From: Zea mays
Lineage: Eukaryota; Streptophyta; Magnoliopsida; Poales; Poaceae
Length of the DNA stretch: 64,000 bases
Direction of reading: 5' to 3'
Assembly: GCF_902167145.1 (NCBI RefSeq)
Contig: NC_050102.1
Span: forward strand, 3,720,001-3,784,000
The notes under the pieces are model-generated. The model made no database searches and had not been told where the DNA came from. It saw only the letters and a program-made list of their open reading frames with translations. Below are positions 32,775-42,555 of the stretch, piece after piece. How positions within the stretch are numbered: position 1 is the stretch's first letter; every line of letters begins with the position of its first letter. The translations under genes and the position numbers were made by a program.

Positions 32775-35700
32775 CTAGGGAGCTATTGTTCTGCCTTGTT
32801 CATCGTGGCGTACCCAGGGCATCGAATTGCGTGGGATGCTTCGCTCAACGTTCCTTATCTTGGTTGGATGGTCTATGAAAAGAGACATGTCGTTGAACTG
32901 GTTAAAATCCTCTAAATCAGATACACCATCAACTCCTATAGCTTGTTGTTTTTCAGGAAAAACTACATGCTTCGGTTTGTCGGTGCTTTGCTTCTCATTG
33001 TTAGAAATGATCTGTTCAGCATAGAAGACCTGTGCAGCACGATTAGCAAGGATCCATGGGTCATCTTTGTAACCTACCTTACTTAGATCAAGAACTCTGA
33101 CCCCATAGTTGTCTACCGTGACATGTTTGTCTTCAACCCATTGACATCGGAAAACCGATATCTGAAATGTACCATAGTCTAGTTCCCATATGTCCTCAAT
33201 AAAGCCAAAATATGTAATAATCTCACCAGTTTCATCATCTATGGCCTCGCATCGAACACCACTGTTTTGTGACATGCTCTTTTTGTCCTTGGACTTTGTA
33301 CAAAATGTGAATCCACTAATGTCATAGGTTTGCCATGTTGTGACCTGGCGTGAAGGTCCAGATGCCAACCCCTTGATTGTTTTTTCTTCTATTGTTTCTC
33401 CACGTGGAATGTCCTTCACCATTAGCCATGTGTTGAACCGCTGCTTATGTTGCTTCATTACCCAATCAGCCGTATGCCCAGGATTTTGCTCGTGAAGCTC
33501 ATTGATGTGTTGTTGGATAAATGGCTCTATTATCGCTAGCTGATGTAGGATGCTGTGATGTGCCTCAAGTACTGTATTGTAATCTGGTGGAATGAAAGAT
33601 TTCCGTCCCATCCTCCCGCTTCCATACAATCTACCCTCGTGTCGTGACGGAGGCAGACCTATTGCAACCTGATCTTTTAGGATATTATTGCAGAATGGAC
33701 CTCCCGACTCAATGGCCTCTTCAGTACAGTACCCCTCTATCATGGATGCCTCGGGACGAGCACGGGTTGATACATAGCCATTCAGTATTGACATGAAACG
33801 CTCGTACGTCCACATTTCATGTAAGTACATAGGACCCAATGCCTCTATTTGTGGCACCAAGTGCACCACAAGGTGCACCATAATATCAAAGAACGATGGA
33901 GGGAAACACATCTCAAACTGTGTTATTGTCTCCACTGCGAATTCCTGAAGAGATGCCAACTCATCACGGTCAATTACCTTTTGTTAAATTCTGTTGAAAA
34001 AGTAGCACAACCGTGTGATTGCCATCTTTAAAAACAAAGGATTTATAGCCCTGATGGCAATAGGTAGGAATGTAGTCAACATGACATGACAATCATGTGA
34101 GTTGTAGTTGGTGACTATCAGGTCTTTCATTGACACAATACTTTGTATGCTAGAGCAGAATCTGGATGGGACTTTCAAATTCTTAAGCCAAACACACATC
34201 GCATGTTTCTCATCTACATTGAGATTGTAGCTTGCTGCTGGGAGATGATACTTCCCATTTTCTTGAAGAACAGGATGTAGTTCCTTTTTTATGCCTAAAT
34301 TTACCAAGTCCATGCGTGAATTGAGCCCTTCTTTTGTTTTGCCCTTTATGTCTAGCAAGGTGCCAATTATGCTTTCAAACACGTTCTTCTGAACGTGCAT
34401 ACCATCGATCGCATGCCGCACATCTAACTCTTTCCAGTAAGGCAAGTACTCGAAGAAAATAGACTTTTTCTTGAATATAGCCCCCGGAGCTGGTTTGACA
34501 TCTTTCCTTGTTTTTCCGTCTTTTGTCTTCTTCCCGAAAACAAACTTGATATTCTTGACTATTTCAAAAACTCTATGACCTTTATTGTTACCCGATGGAG
34601 CAGTAGAATGTAGTTCACCATTATTGTCAAAGTACTTATCCATCTTTCGCATGCGGTACCTGTGTCCTTCCAATAAAAAGCGTCTGTGCCTCATGTACAC
34701 TATCTTCTTAGATGCAGTAAGGGACACGTAAGTAGTTTCATCAATGCATACTGTGCAGCCAACCTTTCCCTTAAACTGGCCTGATAATGTGAAGAGTGCA
34801 GGGTAATCGTTGATCGTAACAAAAATAATTGCTCTCAGCGTGAATGAATCTTTACGATACTCATCCAACATTTGAACACCCGTTACCCACAATATTTCCA
34901 TATCCTCCATTAAGGGCTCTAAAAATACATCTATATCAACTCCAGGTTGTGTAGGTCCAGAAATAAGCATGGTTAGCAAAATGTACTTCCGTTTCTGCAT
35001 CAACCATGAAGGAAGGTTGTATATGGTGAGGATCACTAGCCATGTGCTATGCTTGCTGCTCCTTTCAGCAAATGGATTCATTCCATCAGTACTCAGTGCG
35101 AACCTAACATTTCTTGGTTCATCGGCAAAGTCTCGGTGGTTCTCATTGAAATCTTGCCACTGCTTCCCATCGGTTGGATGTCGAAGCTTCCCATCGTTTT
35201 TGTGCTCATTAGAAGCATGCCAGCTCATAAGTTTGGCATCCTCAGGGTTAGCGAACAAACACCTCAATCGATCGACGACGGGGAGGTACCACATCACCAA
35301 AGCAGGAATCTTTTTGAGCGCATAATAGTCTACTTCTTCTTTTTCTTTGCTCGTGGATTTTGAAGTCTTCTTTTTGGCTTTCTTTCGCTTCTTCCCTTTA
35401 GACACAGATGCAACACACTCTTCCTCTCGATAGTCTTTATTCGTTTTGTACCTACTTGCACCACACTTTGGGCAGCTCTCTAAGTCTTTATAATCATCAC
35501 CTCGATAAAGGATACAGTGATTTCTACACGCGTGGATCTTCTCCACGCCCATAGTGAGTGGACTGATTAGTTTCTTTGCATAGTACGTGTTAGCAGGCAC
35601 TTTGTTCTCCTTTGGAAGCATGTCTGCGACAATACTCAAGAACGCATCGAAGCCAGCATCAGACAGACCATATCTAGCTTTTAACATCAACAACTTTAAC

Positions 35701-36281
35701 ACAGACCGGAGCGTCGTGAACTCTTTGGTACAGCCCTTAGACTCGTCGTACAAAGGCTCTTCTGCAGCCTTCTTTAGGGACTCCATACCTTTCATGAAGA
35801 ACATCGATGGATCTATATGACGACGCAACATTGCCTCTAACAACTCTGCATCTTCCTCGTCCATAACATTTGGCAGAACATGGGTTCTTTCACGTTCATT
35901 TCCTCCGGCGTAACCATGATCAGTAACATTTGGCACTACATGTTCGCTCTATGGAAGAGGTTGTTGTGTCTCGTGAACGAACTGAAAGCTGTCGTCGATG
36001 TTTGCAGGGTTTCCAGCTGTATAAGGCGAAGAGCTACCCTCTCCATGCTTTGTCCAAATTATGTAATCTTTCACAAATCCTCGGCATACCAGATGAGATA
36101 TGATTTGTTCTGTGTCATCAAATACAACAGCATTTTTGCAGTCCATGCATGGACAATATATGTGCTTTGTCTTTGTTCTCAAAGCATGGTTCTTAGCGAC
36201 AACAATAAACTTATGGACCTCAGATATGTATGATGGATCTAGCCTTGATAAGTTATACATCCAGGATATCCTCTCCATCAT
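32775..36281 (-). pseudogene. TNP2-type CACTA transposase, one frame, two stop codons
   Basis: A splice acceptor (TTTTTTACAG) directly precedes the ATG pair at 36281. From there a single frame of 1,168 codons runs to 32775, broken only by TAG at 35949-35951 and TAA at 33984-33986. Domains in order: Transpos_assoc (residues about 2-75: RISWMYNLSR, CPCMDCKN, HLVCRGF, WTKHGE); a CPKCG zinc motif near residue 270; the Transposase_21 core (about 320-560: VRFALSTDGMNPF, WVTGVQMLDEY); DUF4218 just after the second stop (FPPSFFDIMVHLVVHL, GPMYLHEMW, FMSILNGYV); DUF4216 (about 980-1050: FRCQWVEDKHV, DDPWILANRAAQVFY). Family role: catalyses element excision. Both stops fall between domains. Confidence 0.9.
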
Positions 36282-36455
36282 CACCTGTAAAAAAGTAACA
36301 TAAAACACATGGTGAAACCCTATATCCAAAAATGTGGCTAAAATGTGAAACCCTCTCTCTCTCTCCTCTCTCTCTCTATCCTCTCTCTCTCTCCTCTCTT
36401 TTAGTCGAATAGTCCTTTCTGCTTTTATTTTACCTCGCGTTCGAAGTGATAAACC

Positions 36456-36791
36456 ATGACCGGGAAAAAGACCACGGCTTCTCTATGGAGGATGAGGAAG
36501 AGGCGGGCTTCTCTACGGCGGCACTCCAAAGAAAGCCAAGGTGGTGGTGGAGGATGAGGAAGAGGCGGGGTTGGAGGATGAGGAAGAGGCGACTGTGACA
36601 CTATCCATGGAGAATGACGCACTGGAGTGCGACATCTGCTGCCTACCCTTCCAGTCCGAAGTTTTCATGGCAAGTCAGATTACCATGCATGTATATATAC
36701 AGTACATATTGATCGGTAGGCTCCAGCATTATGCTCTGCTCTGTGTAAAATCAGTGCAAGAACGGGCATTCTGGATGTGCAAAGTGCTGCA
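36456..36791 (+). pseudogene. Captured SINA-type fragment, copy 2 (damaged)
   Basis: Same 5' leader (CTTTTATTTTACCTCGCGTT, then ATAAACC before the ATG), same acidic stretch and ECDICCLPFQSEVFM, and the same GC-type donor (GCAAGTCAG). An internal rearrangement duplicates the acidic segment and changes the frame after the first codons. The second exon stops matching after AAAGTGCTGCA at about 36790, so only part of the RING is left. It lies upstream of the transposase, inverse to it. Confidence 0.75.
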
Positions 36792-37345
36792 ACCAAAATG
36801 TGCCTAAAATAGAGGAAAAATGAACAAAATTTGGCAAAAGAAACATAAGCCAAACTTTCCTAACTACTAATAAACAAAAAAATTTAATACCCAAACCTAT
36901 CTCTAACACATGGTGAAAGCCTAGTTTCAAAATGTAGTTAAAATTGAAACATAATTAAACAACCTTCCATACGACACATTCACCATTCATTAAGCAATTA
37001 AATATGTGTTATGGATAAACTTAATTGAGAACTAAACATGAAAAAGGAGAAGGAATAGACAAAAACTGACCATCTTAAACAACCTCATTTGAGGAAATAG
37101 AGAAAATAACCTAGCTATACTCTTCTCTCTCTCATGTAAAACCCTAGATCCAAAATGTGGCTAAAATTGAGCAAGAATGAACAAAAATTGACAAAGAAAC
37201 ATAAACCAACCTTTCTTATCCACCTTCTTCCAAGAAATGAAGACCAAAACCTCCCCCTTATAATTTTGTGAAATCTGGACCTCCAAAATCGCCTCCAATG
37301 GAAGTTGGCTGCGAGCATACAGTTCACTGTCGGGGGGAAGAAGGA
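36792..37345. other. Non-coding upstream region of the transposase
   Basis: AT-rich; contains two partial repeats of 'GTGAAA(C/G)CCTA...AAAATGTG(G/A)(C/T)TAAAAT' (about 36310, 36910, 37133) and two of ACAAAAATTGACAAA type. It presumably holds the promoter and leader of the CACTA genes, but no clear TATA box was fixed. Confidence 0.45.
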
Positions 37346-37349
37346 GTAT

Positions 37350-37620
37350 TTATAACAGACAGTTCACTGGCGGTTATCTTAACACAACCGCAGTGGAAAT
37401 AGGATGTTTCCACTGGCGGTTGTGTAACACCAACCGCCAGTGAAAATTGATTTCCACTGGCGGTTATCTTAACACAACCGCCAGTGGAAACATCCTATTT
37501 CCACTGGCGGTTGTTTTAAGATAACCGCCAGTGGAAATAGGTTTCCACTGGCGGTTCCCAAGACGGGCCCACCTCGTTTTTTTTACTGGCGCGCGATAAC
37601 TGAAACCGCCAGTGATAATT
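37350..37620. repeat. Right subterminal repeats of the CACTA element
   Basis: Opposed copies of TTTCCACTGGCGGTT, including a hairpin pair GGCGGTTATCTTAACACAAC / GTTTTAAGATAACCGCC. Ends with the CACTA terminus at 37658. Confidence 0.9.
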
Positions 37621-37661
37621 TATGGGTGCCGCAGGCTATGAGCTCTTTTCTACTAGTGTAT

Positions 37662-39920
37662 TTAGGGGGAACCGCTGCGGGAGATGAAAAAATAGGGGGG
37701 AAATAGGGGAGAAAAGTGATATGGGGGGAAAATTTAGGGGTAACGGTTACGGGGGTGTTCTCTCGCACTTTATCCCTAGTGCCGGCTGTCCGCAACCCTA
37801 GTCCCTGACTCCCTGTTACCCGCAACCCACAAGCGCTGCCATGTCACCGTGCCGATCTGCTGCTCAGGAACTCCGCCGCACCGACACTCCACTGCTCTGG
37901 GCCTCCGGCCGCCGAAGTTCTCGGCTCTTGCCTCTCGCTCCGGTTGTCGGCGTCCTACTCCAGCTTTAGCTCCGGTGTCCTACTCCTGCGACCCGTGACC
38001 CACTGCAGCTCCAGTCACCACGCAAGCTATGTCCACCGAAGCCACGACGACAACCAGTGCCGAAGGCACGACGGCAACGAGTCCTAGTTCGGGTCGTTGA
38101 AGACCAAACCGAATTTTTTGGTTTATTTGGATTCAGTTCGTGTAAGTTCCTATTATTTAGAACCCAAGATTTCGAAAAACTGAATAGACCGAACCGAATA
38201 ACCCATATATAGACCTAAAATGTCTAGTTCTACAGGTTCTTTATCGAGTGGACACTCGATACAGAAACTGGCGTGGGAGCTACGGGAGCTCCCTTTGACG
38301 AATGCCTACTGACCTGGCACTCGAGTCGACAAAGTCTCTGTCACCGTCGCTTGGCGTCGCTTGGCGCTGTTACGACGACTTTTTTTGCTGAGTATCTGAT
38401 ATAAAGTACTCGATAAAGATGTCGTTGCTGATAAATTGTTCACCTAATCCTTTTTACCGAGTGCTATACTCGGCAAAGTGTTTGTCGAGTATTATCGAGG
38501 CTTTGCCATACTCCGTTCTAGGAATGATAAATTTGTTTATAGTGTATTGATTGATTTGCTTACTGGTGCTTAGATCAGGTGTTGGAAATCCTTCATGATA
38601 TATATCGTGGTTTTAACAAAGGTCTTCCAATATAAAATATATTGTAATGTATGATCCTGAAACTTTTTTCTAAGGTCCCGTTTAGATCCTTGAAATTAAA
38701 TTTCATTTTAATAATAGTTTTATACTAAATATATTTATAGACCAATTAAGCTATTATGGTTTTATATTAAATATATTTGTATACTAATGTTGACTATAAG
38801 TGAGAAATTTATATGCTATGTTTCTACTTTTCAGATGTGAGCCGAAAAGCCTACTATAGATTGCATAGTAGAAACATAGACTTGTAATCAATTTTGGATA
38901 AGCTTATATCTAAACTTTAAAGGATGGTGGAATGACAAACTTTAAATCAAATAACCTACGTAAATTCTAATTCCTTCAACATAGAGTGATCCAAAAGGGA
39001 ATTGAAACAAAAGCAAGCTTTATCCTTGCATCACATACATCCCAACAAAACTCCAACTTTACACGCGTGTGGAACACCGCAGTAAGCTGGACCTGTTTAA
39101 AAACAGCTCGTAGAACTGTACAAGTAATTTATTCATGCCGACATGGCGACATATATAGCTTCTATGACTGGGAAAAAAAGTACAGTCGGCAACTAATACA
39201 ATAATGGTGAAACCCGTCCCTTTCATAACTGATGATCGAGAAGACAAGTGTTATGAACATGCCAATCACCTCTCTCTCTCTCTAAATAACCGGAGTTCTC
39301 GCGTTTTCCAAAATCAAATATATTCAAGTTTAACTAAATGTATAAAAAGAATAGTATTTATAGTATATAATTAGTATCATTAGATATATAGGTCCTCGAT
39401 ATTTTTATGCTAAGATTATTCTATTATTAATATTTTTTATAAACTTAGTTAAATTAAGTTTTCTGTAGCAATAGTTAATAAGAGATGGGGTTTACATTGA
39501 CCGTGTACTAAGGCAAACGATGACCGTGCGAACTGCACATTTTTTATCGCTGACAAGAAAAGTGCGAGGCTTTATATATCCAACAACTTTTCTTTCAGTA
39601 TATAGTGATGTACTGTTGTAGGAATACTTGCGCAATAAAAAATAATGTAGTTCCAAGGATGTTTTGTTGCTTCACTTGTAAGCTCGACCAAATTGGTAAG
39701 TGTTTGGTTTGTAATTAAATTCAAGCATAAATATTTTGGTCTCTACATGCCATAGAGTATAAAAGGTGTGGAAAATTTTCTGCTTATGCTTATGAATGGT
39801 AAAGTGTGGATCGGAGCTATCTAGTTCCCACTCATAAATTGCTACAACTAAATTTAGATAGGTGTCACAAGTCATAAAACATGCGTGGCAATGAATTTTA
39901 GAGCCACACTTTCATATATC
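37662..39920. other. Intergenic DNA between the two CACTA elements
   Basis: 37740-38090 is GC-rich but without a supported gene. 38240-38520 has scattered CCGAGTG/CACTCGA words of the kind found in the ends of the second CACTA family, probably a decayed terminus. 38520-39920 is AT-rich with nothing recognised. Confidence 0.5.
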
Positions 39921-39944
39921 TAACACTACCGGAATCGCAGGCTT

Positions 39945-40262
39945 TGCCGAGTGTTGTATTCTTTGCCGAGTGCCTTTTGTCGGGCACTCGGCAAAGAAAG
40001 ATTTGCCGAGTGCCGCACTCGGCAAAGTTAGGCTCTCGGCAAAGAACCCCTTTACCGAGTCCTGAACACTCGGCACAGGGGGCTCTCGGCAAAGGGGGCT
40101 CTCGGCAAAGGGCCGTCAGCGGCCGTCCCAAAGTTGACGGTCGTTAGTCTTTGCCGAGAGCCAACTGCTGGCACTCGGCAAAGAGGCTTCTTTGCTGAGT
40201 GCCACATATTGGGCACTCGGCAAAATGTTCTTTGCCGAGTGTCTTCTATAGACACTCGACAA
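39945..40262. repeat. Left subterminal repeats (GCCGAGTG family)
   Basis: About a dozen TTTGCCGAGTG / CACTCGGCAAAG words, mostly as opposed pairs around 6-12-bp spacers. Presumed binding sites of the element's own TNP1-type protein. Confidence 0.9.
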
Positions 40263-41203
40263 AGTATATTTGTATTTTTTTTATTTTGTCTCCCAAACTT
40301 TTTGTGGTATGTTCCTACACTATGTAGACCTACATGTATCATTTGTGGACAATTATAACAGAGTTTTGAATCGTTAGTAGATTTAGTTCGTTTATTTGAA
40401 TTTCTTCGCAAAATTCAGATTTGAACTGTAGGTCACTCGAAACTTGGAAAACCGTACATGCAAAAATGATATTCATGTTACTTACCATAAGTTACGACCG
40501 GTTCCAGGAGCGTACCGGAAACTTCGAGCAACATGCTCACTAAACATGGTCGTGAACTTGCCATCCACATGTTTAAAAATTATATAAAACATAAACAAAT
40601 TCAGAAAATCATGAAACTTGTCCACGTGTCATGATATCATATGTACAGGCTGTGATAAAAATTGTAGAATGTTTGGAGAAAGTTGTGAGACACAATGTGT
40701 AGAAACCTAAGAGAACTATATAGAAACTCTATGATTTCATGTGTAGTTCTCTTAGGTTTCTACACATTGTGTCTCACAACTTTCTCCAAACATTCTACAA
40801 TTTTTATCACAGCCTGTACATATGATATCATGACACGTGGACAAGTTTCATGATTTTCTGAATTTGTTTGTGTTTTATACAATTTTTAAACATGTGGATG
40901 GCAAGTTCACGACCATGTTTAGTGAGTATGTTGCTTGAAGTTTCCGGTATGCTCCTAGAATCGGTCGTAACTTATGGTAAGTAACATGAATATCATTTTT
41001 GCATGCACGGTTTTCCAAGTTTCGAGTGACCTACAGTTCAAATCTGAATTTTGCGAAGAAATTCAAATAAACGAACTAAATCTACTAGATATTGCAAACA
41101 CAGTTATAATTGTCCCCAAATGGTACATGTAGGTCTACATAGTGTAGGAACAAACCACAAAAAGTTTGGTGGCCAAAACCAAAAAAATACAAATGTACTT
41201 TGC
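40259..41203. repeat. Long inverted repeat, two arms of about 460 bp, 24-nt loop
   Basis: The left arm 40259-40719 pairs with the right arm 40744-41203. Matching words include GTAGAAACCTAAGAGAACTA against TAGTTCTCTTAGGTTTCTAC at the centre, ACATGATATCATATGTACAGG-type sequence mid-arm and CCTACACTATGTAGACCTAC against GTAGGTCTACATAGTGTAGG near the outer ends. Identity is high (over 90% by eye). Subterminal repeats lie directly outside both arms. Confidence 0.92.
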
Positions 41204-41430
41204 CGAGTGTCAGATGGTGACACTCGGCAAGATATGCTTTGCCGAGTGCCTCCCAGGTAGGCACTCGGCAAAGAAGTGTGAAGTAATATTTGCCGAGTGT
41301 CCCCTGGCCGACACTCGGCAAAGGATCCTTTGCCGAGTGTCGCCGATCTGGCACTCGGCAAAGCTTATTTTAAAAATAAAAAAAATCTTTGCCGAGTGCC
41401 AGATCGCGGGCACTCGGCAAAGAAGGAAAA
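41200..41430. repeat. Second block of GCCGAGTG repeats
   Basis: Six further pairs of TTTGCCGAGTG and CACTCGGCAAAG on the inner side of the long inverted repeat. The 5' array of this element is therefore split in two by the inverted repeat. Confidence 0.9.
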
Positions 41431-42555
41431 ATATATTTCCGCACGGCTCCTTTCTTCTTCTTTCTCTCCTCACTCTCTCTGTTTCTGAGCGCAGTTCGCC
41501 GCCGCGCTAAACCGCCGCCGTGCCGCGCCGCCTCACCGCCGCCTCACCGCCGCCGTGCCCACGCGTCGCCTCACCGCCGCGCCGCCTCACCGCCGCCCGC
41601 CCACGCGCCGCCGTCCGCCCGTCCGCTAGCCGTCCGCCCGCTCGCCGCCGTCCGCGCCTCCGCCGTCCTCGCCTCCGGTACGTAATTGAAGAATGGATTA
41701 ATTGTGCATATGGATATGGATATGGATATGGATATGGTTCTTCTAGTTTCCACTACAAATAAACAGTAAACATAAATGTGTGCATATGGATACGGATATG
41801 GTTGTTCTGTTAATTAGTTGTAGAAATTAATATTAGTTGGTGATTGTGGATATGGATGTCGATTAAATGTGATTGTCGGCCATCGTGCCGTTGATATATG
41901 TGTGGATGTCAGCCATTGTGTTGTCAGTTTTATTTGCAAGTTTTGGAAACCTCCCCGTGCAGGGGAGGTGCTGCCGAAATTTTGTACTGACAGGCTTGTT
42001 TATTTTTTTGCAGAGGTCTTCGTAGCCGTTGCGGGTCTGCCTGCACCGCGTCGAGTCGCCACTGCACCGACCCGCCACAGCCCCACTAGCCTGACTCCAC
42101 CGCCACCCTAGGTATAACCTCTATTTCCGCATCATGGTCGTAGATCACGTAACCCAGTTAGGCGTCTCTCGTTCGAAAGAGATACGGTGTAGATATGTAG
42201 ATCTTTGCATATCTACAAATGTATCAGTTTCGAATTGTCCACGTTTTTTGGACAGCCCACGGTTGCGTAGATGGTGTTAGTTTCCATGCTCTACTCCGGT
42301 CCGAGAAAGAGTTTCGGCGTCACCTCCCTGTTGTTCTCCGGACAGTACACTCTCCCTGGCAGGACGTGTATCCGGAGAACAGCGGGGAGGTGCTACCGAA
42401 ATTCTATCTCGGATCGGAGTAGAGCATGGAAACTAACTCCATCTACGCAACCGCGGGTGGGATTAGGACCTATCCTCACCTATTAGAAGGTAGGAACGTA
42501 GTGTACATGCATTACATGTCTATATTAAACTATACTCGGTTATATATGTTAGAGG
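41431..42555 (+). promoter_or_regulatory. Leader region of the second CACTA family
   Basis: A GC-rich stretch (41500-41680, CGCCGCCTCACCGCC repeats) ends at GTACGTAATTG, a good splice donor, suggesting a non-coding first exon. A (GGATAT)n run follows at 41710-41738. Then come the TGTGGATGTCAGCC stretch, a second GC-rich exon-like part ending CCACCCTAG|GTATAACC, and opposed stretches such as CTACTCCGGTCCGAGA and TCTCGGATCGGAGTAG around 42290-42425. No confident TATA box. Confidence 0.5.

Larger units (their letters stand above)
26265..37658 (-). mobile_element. CACTA transposon, 11,394 bp, with TAT target duplication
   Basis: The left end is CACTAGTA at 26265 and the right end TACTAGTG at 37658; both are flanked by TAT (26262-26264, 37659-37661). 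Subterminal arrays of the word TTTCCACTGGCGGTT, in both orientations, lie at 26276-26535 and 37350-37620. Two genes read on the minus strand: a TNP2-type transposase (36281-32775) and a TNP1-like gene with a C48 peptidase domain (30404-26712). Plus-strand SINA-type fragments flank the transposase. The ends and target duplication look fresh, but both genes carry stop codons, so movement would need proteins from elsewhere. Confidence 0.95.

Noticed and set aside
39945..41430. GCCGAGTG/CACTCGGC pairs as intrinsic terminators or regulatory hairpins
   Set aside because: The same pairs recur at the other end and are bounded by CACTA termini with a target duplication; they are subterminal transposase-binding repeats.
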